Positions 7,287 through 14,688 of a DNA stretch of 17,552 bases are shown here, one piece after another. The stretch is taken from NCBI GenBank assembly GCA_016839905.1, contig JAEOTJ010000233.1:1-17552 (forward strand). The letters run 5' to 3'. The position numbers were made by a program, and so were the translations under genes. Within the stretch, counting starts at the first letter, position 1. Every line of letters begins with the position of its first letter. The DNA is from Promethearchaeota archaeon. GTDB taxonomy: Archaea > Asgardarchaeota > Lokiarchaeia > Sigynarchaeales > SOKP01. Below the pieces are notes generated by a model. The model had not been told where the DNA came from. It saw nothing but the letters and a program-made list of their open reading frames with translations, and did not search any database.

Positions 7287-8258
7287 TCATCCTATTGTTA
7301 ATGATTTATATAAACTTTGAAGGCCCTCATCAGTAGCTTTAATTTCATTTATCTGAATCTCATTCTCAACAACGAGATCGGTAACTAATTGATAAAATTC
7401 TCTTGGATTACGTGTTAATACAATGAGTTGTTTTTCATTTGAACGTGGATCCTTTTGAAAATTGATTTGGGAAACTATAGACTCATTTGCATTATCAATT
7501 AACAGCGTAGATAATTTCTTTGTATCTTTTACTGTAATCTGTATAGAGTGTGGTTGGTCTTCAATCATTTCGCGAATACGAATGGGAGATCCTTGAGCGA
7601 TAGTCCTTCCCTTATATAGAAGAATGACTTTTTCAGCAATTTTTTCCATCTCAAAAAGTATATGAGAAGAGATGAAAAAGGTAATATTGTAATCTTGCTT
7701 ATATCTCTTGAACAAATCAAACATTCCGCGCCTTATTACAGGATCAAGTCCATTGAATGGCTCATCAGCAATTATTAATGCAGGTTTATGTACTAATGCT
7801 TGTCCTATCTTTATACGCTGTTTCATCCCCTTACTGAATTGTACTATTCGTTTATTTGCAACTTCATTAAGTTCGATTTCTTCTAAGACTTGGTCAGCCC
7901 GTTGAGTTGCCTCATCTTTCGGAAGGTGAAATTGACCCAAGATCCTTAAATATTCTCGAGCTTTCATCCATTTAGGAAAAGGATCCTCTTCAGGAACATA
8001 TCCAATTAAATGCTTTAAAACTGAAATATTGAAAGGATTCTTTCCAAATAATTGTACTCTGCCTTTATTTGGTCTGAGTAATCCTAAAATTATCTTGATT
8101 GCTGTTGTTTTCCCTGCTCCATTTGGCCCTAAGAAACCTGTAATTAAACCTTTTTCAATTGAGAAACTTGTATCACTAATGGCAACTACTTCCCCGAAAG
8201 CTTTAGAAACATTTTCTAATTTAGCAATTAAATTAAATTTATTGGTATCATTATTCAT
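7287..8258 (-). CDS. ABC-2 type transporter ATPase (second)
   Basis: A 323-residue nucleotide-binding subunit. Walker A GPNGAGKTT (44-52), signature FSKGMKQRI (141-149), Walker B ALIIADEP (Asp165, Glu166), H-loop SSH (His199). At the Q-loop the sequence is YVPEEDP, with Glu in place of the usual Gln, as in many CcmA/NatA-type ATPases. The C-terminal 100 residues are the extra domain common in this class. A strong GGAGG precedes the ATG (8256-8258), which overlaps the permease stop by one base (TAATG), so translation is coupled. Confidence 0.95.
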   Translation of the reverse strand: MNNDTNKFNLIAKLENVSKAFGEVVAISDTSFSIEKGLITGFLGPNGAGKTTAIKIILGLLRPNKGRVQLFGKNPFNISVLKHLIGYVPEEDPFPKWMKAREYLRILGQFHLPKDEATQRADQVLEEIELNEVANKRIVQFSKGMKQRIKIGQALVHKPALIIADEPFNGLDPVIRRGMFDLFKRYKQDYNITFFISSHILFEMEKIAEKVILLYKGRTIAQGSPIRIREMIEDQPHSIQITVKDTKKLSTLLIDNANESIVSQINFQKDPRSNEKQLIVLTRNPREFYQLVTDLVVENEIQINEIKATDEGLQSLYKSLTIG

Positions 8259-9253
8259 TATAATTCCTCCGTTGTCATTTTATGAATTCTAATTGCGAGA
8301 TATAAGGACAAGACAATTATTATTAGAAAAGCTATAATTAATACATGCCAATATTCGAGGCCTTTCCCATTATCAAGATGAAGAAGTATGATATTTTCAG
8401 GATTTAAATCTGTCGGAGCATAGATTCCTAAACTAAAATCCCCTAAACAAACATAAGCTAATAATTCAAGAAAGTTTGAAGGTGAGACTAATAGGAGAAA
8501 CTCATTATCAAGGTTTTCTGCTGCAACACTTAAACCAATGATTGAACCAAAGAGGAAAACCAAGAAAAATACAAGTGCGGCATAACTTCGCTTTTCTACT
8601 GAAATAGAAAGTGCGAGAATGAAGAGCCCTAAGATCATTGATGTTAATAGAGAGTAACTTATTATTCCTCCATAGAAATCTAAATATTCTAAATGATTTT
8701 CACCTAATGCTTGGATATATAATACGCCCATTGCTAATAATGGTAACATTAAAAAAATGTTTATGTAAATTAGAATAGCACCTATCTTTCCAATAACATA
8801 TTCTCTTTTTTGTAAGCGAGATAAATATAATTCAATTACCTTTCCAAATTTATCATCCGCAAAAAACGCAGATCCCCCAATTCCAAAAACAGCAATTAGT
8901 AATACTCCAATATTGACATTTATATTAAATGAGGTTCCCTCAGAGCTTGAAAGAATAAAGGTTTCCCCCAGGCTTAAATAACTCGCAATAAATCCATTTA
9001 AAGCATCACGCATAAAACCGCCATCTCCTAATTCAGCTATCCCCGAAGCCAGCATTATAGTAAGAAAATTCAACATTAATATCATTATCATTAATATTTT
9101 CCCAAACTTGCTTTTCCTCCAGGTTGAAGTCACTTCAAACCGAATAAGATATAAAATTCGTTTCCATCGGGGTTCTAATTCGCCTTCAAATGAACGATAA
9201 CTAAATTTTTGAAGATAATCAGTCGAATTAGATATTATTTGCTCTTCTGTCAT
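8258..9253 (-). CDS. ABC-2 type transporter permease (first)
   Basis: A 331-residue membrane protein. After a cytoplasmic N-terminus with an amphipathic stretch (RWKRILYLIRFEVTSTWRKS) come six predicted helices at about 51-71, 113-132, 156-181, 194-219, 224-245 and 303-323. FADDKFGKVIELYLSRLQKR followed by EYVIGK is the coupling segment and parallels that of the second permease. The start overlaps the stop of the upstream ATPase by one base (TAATG), with GGAAGGG 8-14 bases before it. Function: membrane part of an ABC-2 exporter or lipid/peptide transporter; substrate unknown. Confidence 0.9.
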   Translation of the reverse strand: MTEEQIISNSTDYLQKFSYRSFEGELEPRWKRILYLIRFEVTSTWRKSKFGKILMIMILMLNFLTIMLASGIAELGDGGFMRDALNGFIASYLSLGETFILSSSEGTSFNINVNIGVLLIAVFGIGGSAFFADDKFGKVIELYLSRLQKREYVIGKIGAILIYINIFLMLPLLAMGVLYIQALGENHLEYLDFYGGIISYSLLTSMILGLFILALSISVEKRSYAALVFFLVFLFGSIIGLSVAAENLDNEFLLLVSPSNFLELLAYVCLGDFSLGIYAPTDLNPENIILLHLDNGKGLEYWHVLIIAFLIIIVLSLYLAIRIHKMTTEEL

Positions 9254-10194
9254 TATTTTACCCTTCCAATATTATTTGATACCACATTGAGAAATACATC
9301 TTCTAAAGACTGGTGATAGGCTGTTAACATTCTAATATTCATACCATTATCACGGGCAATTTTAAATATATTAAGATAATTATTTTTATCTTCTTGTTCG
9401 ATATTAAGAGATATAGTTTCAGCTACGTTTGTTACTTCATAGTGTCTCGCTTCTAATAGCTTTGCAAATCTAATATAATCTCCGCTAACCCTAACTTGAA
9501 GATTAATAATCTTACTCTCTTGCTGGAGGATTTTATTTAAATTTCCTTGAATAACCATTTTCCCTTGATTCATTACAACAACATTATCAGCTGTCCTTTC
9601 GATATCTGGTAATAGATGAGTTGAGATTAAAATATTTTTACCATGTTTCTTCCCAAGATCTGATATTAAATCAAGCATCTGTTCATGAGATTCAGGATCG
9701 CAGCCTGCTGTAGGTTCGTCAAGGATTAAAAGAAGTGGGTCATGAACTAGGGCTGTAGCTAGTTTCACTTTTTGCATCATTCCCTGTGAGAATGTATTCA
9801 TATCCCTGTATCGTGCTTCATCTAACCCTACATAATGTAATGTATCAAAAGTTCTCTGTTTCGCAGAACTGCGAGATAGGCCAGCCATCATACACATATG
9901 TGTAACATATCGCATTGCAGTCGTATTAAGCATCTTAGTATCAACTTCAGGTTGATAACCAATCTTATCTCTAACAGCTAAAATCTCCTTTGGGAGCTCA
10001 TAATCTAAGAATTTTATTGTACCCCCTTGAAATGGATGAATTCCAAGGAGGACCCTTAGAAAAGTGGTCTTACCTGCTCCATTAGGTCCCAATAATCCTG
10101 TTACACCGCTCGGAATTATGCAGGAAAAGTCATCAAGAGCGAGAAATGATCCATATGTCTTAATTACATCTTTAGCAATAATGATCTCTTGCAT
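9253..10194 (-). CDS. ABC-2 type transporter ATPase (first)
   Basis: A 313-residue ATPase and first gene of the operon. Walker A GPNGAGKTT (36-44), Q-loop YQPE (Gln81), signature FSQGMMQKV (135-143), Walker B LLLILDEP (Asp159, Glu160), H-loop STHLL (His193), and the class-typical C-terminal LEDVFLNVV. The frame is open up to 10365, but I place the start at 10194. The domain begins there (MQEIIIAKDVIKTYG), and the extra 57 residues are only the antisense of trpG-tail copy E plus promoter sequence. A TATA-like stretch (10240-10256, minus strand) lies about 45-60 bases upstream of this ATG. With the next three genes it forms a two-ATPase, two-permease transporter that fills the largest segment (copies D to E). 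Confidence 0.93.
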   Translation of the reverse strand: MQEIIIAKDVIKTYGSFLALDDFSCIIPSGVTGLLGPNGAGKTTFLRVLLGIHPFQGGTIKFLDYELPKEILAVRDKIGYQPEVDTKMLNTTAMRYVTHMCMMAGLSRSSAKQRTFDTLHYVGLDEARYRDMNTFSQGMMQKVKLATALVHDPLLLILDEPTAGCDPESHEQMLDLISDLGKKHGKNILISTHLLPDIERTADNVVVMNQGKMVIQGNLNKILQQESKIINLQVRVSGDYIRFAKLLEARHYEVTNVAETISLNIEQEDKNNYLNIFKIARDNGMNIRMLTAYHQSLEDVFLNVVSNNIGRVK

Positions 10195-10239
10195 AAGACT
10201 CAATCCTATTTTACTTTCAGTAATAATCTTCAATATTGG

Positions 10240-10256
10240 TTTAAAAATATATATAG
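10240..10256 (-). promoter_or_regulatory. putative promoter of the ABC transporter operon
   Basis: On the minus strand this reads CTATATATATTTTTAAA, about 46-62 bases before the ATG at 10194. It sits between the left edge of trpG-tail copy E (about 10288) and the gene, so the operon carries its own promoter inside its segment. Confidence 0.4.
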
Positions 10257-10287
10257 GATCAAGAGTCCGATATTTAAATTTTTTCTT

Positions 10288-10395
10288 ACTATAATTTTGA
10301 TTTATAAGCAATACCCCATAGAAAGTCTTCAATTTCATCCCAAATCGATCAAAATGAAGCCCCATAGTATGCAGATATTAAAAGATTTCTTTTAG
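10288..10395 (+). repeat. trpG 3'-end copy E
   Basis: In frame TIILIYKQYPIESLQF then HPKSIKMKPHSMQILKDFF with a stop at 10393-10395. The part before QF aligns with the IRHTNYPVEC of copy A, one codon shorter. The Glu of HPES is Lys (HPKS), and the tail is shortened by two codons before the stop. It lies between the divergent end of the transporter operon and the 3' end of the PIN/RHH module. Confidence 0.88.
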
Positions 10396-10420
10396 CTTAA
10401 CACATAATATATTAGAAAAT

Positions 10421-10759
10421 TTATTGGAGATCTTTTATTTTTTTTATTAATTCTTCATTTTTTTGTCCAAACACGCGTAAATATGTCTCTTTCTCTTGAT
10501 CCATATCAAATTTTGAAGTTATTCCACGATTTTTTAATTCTTCAAATAAATCCCATAGTGAAGCACCAGAAATATTTGCTGCTCTCTCTAATGTATCACC
10601 TTTTTGATATAAATCAATAGCAACTTCTATTTTTTGCAATTCAATTCCAGTATCAATTATTTTCCGAACTATAGTAGCTCTATCAACTCCAAGTAATTCA
10701 GCAATCCTATCAAGTTCATCAATCGTTTCTTTTTTCATTCTTACGGATAAATTTGTCAT
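10421..10759 (-). CDS. RHH/UPF0175-type antitoxin
   Basis: A 112-residue protein. Residues 1-42 look like a ribbon-helix-helix DNA-binding domain (LSVRMKKETIDELDRIAELL, then DRATIVRKIIDTGIE). Residues about 43-80 match the UPF0175 helix-turn-helix (AIDLYQKGDTLERAANISGASLWDLFEEL). The charged C-terminus probably binds the toxin. Its ATG is 3 bases after the stop of the PIN toxin gene, so the order is toxin first, antitoxin second. UPF0175 proteins are regularly found beside DUF3368 PIN-domain proteins in archaea. It likely autorepresses the operon. Confidence 0.88.
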   Translation of the reverse strand: MTNLSVRMKKETIDELDRIAELLGVDRATIVRKIIDTGIELQKIEVAIDLYQKGDTLERAANISGASLWDLFEELKNRGITSKFDMDQEKETYLRVFGQKNEELIKKIKDLQ

Positions 10760-10762
10760 TTT

Positions 10763-11251
10763 TTATTCTAACAACTCTTTCATTTTTTTAACAAAATAGA
10801 CTTCCTCATAAGAAGGGCTTGCATATTTAACCCATTTTATTAAGTAATCTTCAAATTTTGTGTTATCAATTAATTTATTTTGATATGCTTCTAAAATCGA
10901 TATAGGTATTTTCTTTACATCCAAATTATAACTTTCAGCAATTCTCTTTGCTTTTTTATCCTCCATCATGCATGGACACTTATTATTTATAGAATTATGA
11001 ATAACTTCAGTTTCACCTAAACCTAATTTTAAATCCATTAATTTCTCCTCAACTTTATGGATAGTTATTTTTTTATCTTTTACTAGTTTCTCTCCAATAA
11101 TCGCTTCTTGTTTTCCTTTATTTTTACCATTAATGATTACTTCTTGGTAAATAGCTTCAGTAATAATTAAATCTTGGTATAAATCATTTAATACTTCAAT
11201 AAAATCCATTTTTAAGGAGATTATCAAAGAGGAAGCATCTATTTTTATCAT
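10763..11251 (-). CDS. PIN-domain (DUF3368-like) toxin
   Basis: A 162-residue putative ribonuclease of the VapC type. Acidic residues of the PIN active site are visible: Asp5 (IDASSLI), Glu37 (TEAIYQEV), Glu80/Glu82 (LGLGETEVI) and Asp98 (MMEDKKAKRIAE). DUF3368 proteins are PIN-fold nucleases that act on RNA and are silenced by a neighbouring antitoxin, here the gene 3 bases downstream. Cys92 and Cys94 in the insert before Asp98 are unusual. The ATG is 25-32 bases from a perfect TTTAAATA box, which implies a leaderless transcript. Confidence 0.9.
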   Translation of the reverse strand: MIKIDASSLIISLKMDFIEVLNDLYQDLIITEAIYQEVIINGKNKGKQEAIIGEKLVKDKKITIHKVEEKLMDLKLGLGETEVIHNSINNKCPCMMEDKKAKRIAESYNLDVKKIPISILEAYQNKLIDNTKFEDYLIKWVKYASPSYEEVYFVKKMKELLE

Positions 11252-11275
11252 CTAAATATTAAATGTGTGACAAAA

Positions 11276-11283
11276 TATTTAAA
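11276..11283 (-). promoter_or_regulatory. TATA box of the PIN/antitoxin operon
   Basis: TTTAAATA on the minus strand, a full match to the archaeal TATA consensus. It ends 25 bases before the ATG at 11251, which places the transcription start at or next to the start codon (leaderless mRNA). Confidence 0.65.
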
Positions 11284-11322
11284 TGTATTCATAAAAATAA
11301 TTTAATATTTTTTTAAATCAGT

Positions 11323-11394
11323 CAATTTCATCCCGAATCCATCAAAATGAAGCCCCATCGCATTCAAGTATTGAAGAACTTCTTAGAATTATAA
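11323..11394 (+). repeat. trpG 3'-end copy F (minimal copy)
   Basis: Reads QFHPESIKMKPHRIQVLKNF then LEL and a stop at 11392-11394, 72 bases in all. No trpG-like codons precede CAATTTCATCCC. This is the cleanest example of the minimal unit: it starts at the Gln codon before FHPES, ends at the stop and has no in-frame damage. Confidence 0.92.
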
Positions 11395-11446
11395 ATAGAT
11401 GAAGTTAAAAGAAGCTCACTATTACGAAATTCTGGAATAGAAGAGT

Positions 11447-11470
11447 TTATATTTTCAAAGGAAAATATAA
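11447..11470. promoter_or_regulatory. perfect palindrome overlapping the GTPase promoter
   Basis: TTATATTTTC, AAAG, GAAAATATAA: two 10-bp arms with a 4-base centre. The left arm contains a TATA-like TTTATATT (11446-11453) about 39-46 bases before the GTG start at 11492. It could be an operator for a dimeric repressor or an RNA hairpin in a leader. Confidence 0.5.
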
Positions 11471-11491
11471 TATTATTACATTCTAATTAGG

Positions 11492-12034
11492 GTGTTAAAA
11501 ATCAATTTTAAAGTCGTGATTTTTGGTGAAGCAGGAGTAGGCAAGACCTCAATGATAAATAGTTATCTAAGCGGGTTATTTATAGAAGTCTACCAAATAA
11601 CTGTCGGAGCAGATATCGCCGAAAAAAAGCTAGAAATCGATAGAGAGTCAGTCTCACTTCAAATCGTTGATCTCGGAGGGGATGAGAGATTTAAATTATA
11701 TTTACATACGCTCCGTAAAATAGCTAAGGAATCAAACGGAGGGATTTTTATGTATGATATTACCCGATATAATTCCTTGGAAGGATTTGATGAATGGTTG
11801 TTAATGTTTAACCAGAGCTCAAGTTCTGAGAATCATAAGATACCAGTAATAATGGTTGGCGGCAAAGCAGATCTTGAGGAAAAGAGAGCGATTAAGAGGG
11901 AGGACGCAGATGACTTAGCCAATAAGCGAGGTCTAGCGGGACATTACGAGTGTTCTGCGAAAACTGGAGAACATATTGAAAAAATATTCGATATACTCAT
12001 CCGTGCAATGATCAGAAGTACAAATTTGGATTAG
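11492..12034 (+). CDS. Ras/Rab-like small GTPase
   Basis: A 180-residue single-domain GTPase. G1 GEAGVGKTS (12-20), G2 Thr37 (ITVGAD), G3 DLGG (60-63), G4 GKAD (124-127), G5 SAK (155-157). Overall it follows Rab proteins strand by strand (LQIVDLGGDERF for the usual LQIWDTAGQERF). Two sites deviate: the catalytic Gln of G3 is Asp64, and the Asn of the G4 N/TKxD is Gly124, which should weaken guanine selection. There is no C-terminal Cys for lipidation, so it is not a prenylated Rab. Asgard archaea hold many such GTPases, presumed to act in membrane or cytoskeletal regulation; the role of this one is unknown. The start is GTG, preceded by AGG, since no upstream ATG fits and the beta-1 strand begins here. 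Confidence 0.93.
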   Translation: MLKINFKVVIFGEAGVGKTSMINSYLSGLFIEVYQITVGADIAEKKLEIDRESVSLQIVDLGGDERFKLYLHTLRKIAKESNGGIFMYDITRYNSLEGFDEWLLMFNQSSSSENHKIPVIMVGGKADLEEKRAIKREDADDLANKRGLAGHYECSAKTGEHIEKIFDILIRAMIRSTNLD

Positions 12035-12036
12035 AT

Positions 12037-12144
12037 ACATTTTATTTAAAAAAATTTCCCGTAGAAGGACTTCAATTCCATCCAGAATCGATAAAAATGA
12101 AACCTCTTGGAATGAAAATTCTAAAAAATTTCTTAGATTTATAG
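12037..12144 (+). repeat. trpG 3'-end copy G
   Basis: In frame TFYLKKFPVEGLQFHPES then IKMKPLGMKILKNFLDL with a stop at 12142-12144. It begins right after the GTPase stop (12032-12034). The core differs from the other copies mostly at third codon positions (CCA, TCG, ATA, AAA, CCT), so it derives from a different trpG allele. Confidence 0.9.
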
Positions 12145-12226
12145 ACGCTTTGAAAGAGAGATTCTATCAACAATTCCAAATTCTATTTTAACCAGAATAT
12201 TTTATTATTTCAATAGTAATTCTATT

Positions 12227-12685
12227 TTATTCGGTAATTGGTCCGGAGGAGGTGTTATCAATTTCATCCTTTTTCAAGAAATAAAGTATAATCATTGATA
12301 ACTCAACAAGTCCTTTACCTTTATCACTTAACTCATAAAAAACAGATACCGGACGAGTGTTTTGTACTGTCCGAGTTACCAATCCCATTCTTTGGAGCTG
12401 TTTTAAACTGTTTGATAATGTTCGAGATGAAATTTTTTCAATATGGCGCATTAAATCATTAAAAATAAGACCATTATGAATTTCTAGTTCGAATAATATA
12501 TCTGTATTCCATTTTCTTGTTGCCATCTTTATAATATCCAGAATAAAATTTATTTCTTGAACCCTTCTTTTATCATCATGTAAAGTTTCTTTAAAATGTG
12601 TATTTATAGCATTTCTTATTATTTTTCTCGAATCTGTAATTATTTTCTTTATTGGTTCAAATTCTTTTTGATTAAAGAACTCCAT
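12227..12685 (-). CDS. HxlR-type winged-helix regulator
   Basis: A 152-residue transcription factor. Residues about 45-130 form the HxlR/MarR-like winged helix: RKWNTDILFELEIHNGLIFN then DLMRHIEKISSRTLSNSLKQ (recognition helix), LQRMGLVTRT and the wing with RPVSVFYELSDKGKGL. HxlR factors act as dimers, either as activators or repressors, and some sense reactive carbonyl or oxidative stress through Cys residues; this one has none. The N-terminal 44 residues are a basic extension. It is transcribed away from the hydrolase and dehydrogenase genes, and a palindrome in the shared intergenic region is a likely binding site, so it probably controls those enzymes. Confidence 0.88.
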   Translation of the reverse strand: MEFFNQKEFEPIKKIITDSRKIIRNAINTHFKETLHDDKRRVQEINFILDIIKMATRKWNTDILFELEIHNGLIFNDLMRHIEKISSRTLSNSLKQLQRMGLVTRTVQNTRPVSVFYELSDKGKGLVELSMIILYFLKKDEIDNTSSGPITE

Positions 12686-12807
12686 TTTATATCTTATCCT
12701 TTTTTTTTTCTCTATACCAATTTAAAAAAGTAAAGTAATTGTAGAAAACTATACTGATTCCTTTATATTATTATTATATTGTTATTATATATATCTGAAT
12801 TAAAATC

Positions 12808-12835
12808 AAATTAGTAATTTCTAATTTAAATAAAA
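12808..12835. promoter_or_regulatory. palindromic operator and TATA box of the hydrolase gene
   Basis: AAATTAG (12808-12814) and CTAATTT (12821-12827) form a 7-bp inverted repeat with a 6-base centre. The right arm runs into TTTAAATAAAA (12825-12835), a TATA box 30-40 bases before the ATG at 12865. A site overlapping TATA suggests repression, with the divergent HxlR protein as natural candidate. The site is AT-rich, so chance is possible. Confidence 0.4.
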
Positions 12836-12864
12836 TTTTTAGAGCATTAAAGGGATATAAAGAT

Positions 12865-13668
12865 ATGCCATTAATTAATTTAAACGATATAGATATGTAC
12901 TATGAAGTTTCAGGCACAAATGGAATTCCTGTTGTTTTAATCCATGGAGTTACAATAAGTCATATCTTATGGGAGCTTCAAGTTCCTATTCTTGAACCAC
13001 ATTTTAAAGTCATTAATCTAGATTTAAGAAATCATGGGAACTCTTCAAAGTTAGATATGGAAATAACAATGGAATTATTAGCTGACGATGTTAAACAATT
13101 ATTGGATAAGTTGGAAATAAAAGAAGCAATCATTATAGGTGAATCTATGGGTTGTTTTGTATCAATGGAATTTACTCTAAAATATCAAGAAATGACAAAA
13201 GGTCTTGTTTTGTCATGTGGCGCAAGAGCTTATAACGACGATATTGGTGCAAAATCGCTTTTAGATGGGTGGCTTTCGCATTTACAGAATGATATTGACC
13301 AATTTATTGAAAAAGATGGTTTAACAATTGCGTGTAAGAAATGTCGAGAGATTGAAGCTGCTAAAGGAATTTTTGAAGAGTATGAAAAAATGGTAAGATC
13401 TTATCCAAAATATTCTATGGATCGAGTTATTAAAGGCATTCAGAATTTTAATGTTAAAGACCGATTGAAAGAAATTGAATGCCCTACTTTAATCATACAT
13501 GGTAAAAGAGATAGGGTAATTCCTAAGTTCTTTGCCGAAGAGGTCCATAGATTAATAAAAAATTCTGAATTATTCTTAATAGATGGGTGTCATTTCGCCC
13601 TCGTTCACGATTTTAACAAATTCAATCAAATCTTATTAGAATTTTTAAAAAAATTGAGTCTTTGTTAA
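12865..13668 (+). CDS. alpha/beta-fold hydrolase
   Basis: A 267-residue cytosolic hydrolase of standard length. Oxyanion region HGVT (27-30), DLRNHGNSS (53-61), nucleophile elbow GESMG with Ser94, acid Asp216 (HGKRDRVIP) and catalytic His243 (DGCHFALV), so the triad is complete. The cap region (about 125-195) is helical and carries a C-K-K-C pair (157, 160). The family includes esterases, carboxylactone hydrolases and haloperoxidase-like enzymes; the substrate is open. It forms a likely operon with the dehydrogenase 51 bases downstream and faces the HxlR regulator. Confidence 0.9.
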   Translation: MPLINLNDIDMYYEVSGTNGIPVVLIHGVTISHILWELQVPILEPHFKVINLDLRNHGNSSKLDMEITMELLADDVKQLLDKLEIKEAIIIGESMGCFVSMEFTLKYQEMTKGLVLSCGARAYNDDIGAKSLLDGWLSHLQNDIDQFIEKDGLTIACKKCREIEAAKGIFEEYEKMVRSYPKYSMDRVIKGIQNFNVKDRLKEIECPTLIIHGKRDRVIPKFFAEEVHRLIKNSELFLIDGCHFALVHDFNKFNQILLEFLKKLSLC

Positions 13669-13719
13669 AAAGGCTAGATATTTAATTCAATTATCAAAAA
13701 AAAAAGGTGATTAATAAAA

Positions 13720-14616
13720 ATGAAAGATTTAAAAGGTAAAACTGCTGTTATAACTGGTGCTGCCAGCGGAATAGGCAGTTCTTTTGCAATCGAGTTAGCA
13801 AAAGAAGGAATGAACTTGAGCATTTCTGACATCAACATGGAAGGATTAGAAGAAACTAAAAAAGAAATAGAGAAATTAGGGGTAAAAGTAATCTCTTCAA
13901 AGTGTGATGTTACAAAATATCAAGATATGGAGAATTTAGCAAGAGAAGTTCATTCTGAATTGGGAGATGTAGATCTTTTAATAAACAATGCAGGGATCGT
14001 CCGTTATATTCTTTTAGAAGATATAGACTTAGATGATTTTAAACGTGTTTTGGATGTCAATTTATGGGGGATTGTTCACTCACTTAAAGCTTTTCTACCA
14101 AAAATGTTAGAAAGAAAATCGGGCCATATCGTTAATATAGGTTCAGGAGCAGGAATAATTGGAGCGGCGGAACCCCTCCCTTATGTGGCTTCTAAATTCT
14201 CGGTCGTAGGACTTTCAGAATCACTTTTTGGGCAATTATATTATCGAGGTATAAATGTATCCGTGGTCCTTCCTTCCTATATAAATACTGGCATATGGGA
14301 TAATGCAAAAATTAAATTTCCTAAGAAACTCATTGAGAATGTGGGATTAGAGAAATTAGAAAAAATAAGTGAAATGATGTTACATAATTTCAAAATTAGT
14401 GGGAGTAATCCTAATAGAGTAGTACGAAAATACATTAAAGACATAAAAGATAACAAGTTATATATAACTGATACTAAAATGTATCTATCAGTACTTACAA
14501 CAAAAGGTACACCTGAAAAATATGAAGAATTGTTAAAAACTTATCATAAAAGTAATATTGATTCAATGAGGGAATATTATTCCAAATTAGGAGTAAATTA
14601 TGATGATTACTTTTAA
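13720..14616 (+). CDS. short-chain dehydrogenase/reductase (SDR)
   Basis: A 298-residue classical SDR. Cofactor site TGAASGIG (12-19), Asp37 at the end of the second strand (favours NAD(H)), NNAG (89-92), Asn114, Ser142 (NIGSGAG), Tyr155 and Lys159 (YVASK), so the catalytic tetrad is complete. PSYINTGIW (185-193) is the usual PG-motif region. The C-terminus is about 40-50 residues longer than the 250-aa core and ends in an aromatic, charged tail. A strong Shine-Dalgarno site (AAAGGTGA, 13703-13710) precedes the ATG. With the hydrolase it suggests catabolism or detoxification of an ester or carbonyl compound; the substrate is not known. Confidence 0.93.
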   Translation: MKDLKGKTAVITGAASGIGSSFAIELAKEGMNLSISDINMEGLEETKKEIEKLGVKVISSKCDVTKYQDMENLAREVHSELGDVDLLINNAGIVRYILLEDIDLDDFKRVLDVNLWGIVHSLKAFLPKMLERKSGHIVNIGSGAGIIGAAEPLPYVASKFSVVGLSESLFGQLYYRGINVSVVLPSYINTGIWDNAKIKFPKKLIENVGLEKLEKISEMMLHNFKISGSNPNRVVRKYIKDIKDNKLYITDTKMYLSVLTTKGTPEKYEELLKTYHKSNIDSMREYYSKLGVNYDDYF

Positions 14617-14641
14617 TAATATTATTCATATTAATAAATGA

Positions 14642-14654
14642 TTTATTTTTTTTT
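14642..14654 (+). terminator. T-run terminator after hydrolase-SDR operon
   Basis: TTTATTTTTTTTT (nine T in the final run) starts 26 bases after the SDR stop. Archaeal-type U-tract terminator for the two-gene operon. Confidence 0.5.
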
Positions 14655-14688
14655 ATTGACGTTATGGAATTTATCTTATTTAATATAA

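Noticed and set aside
10189..10395. Open + strand frames running through 10064-10395
   Set aside because: They are antisense to the ABC ATPase and its promoter. Only their last part (from about 10288) has meaning, as trpG-tail copy E.
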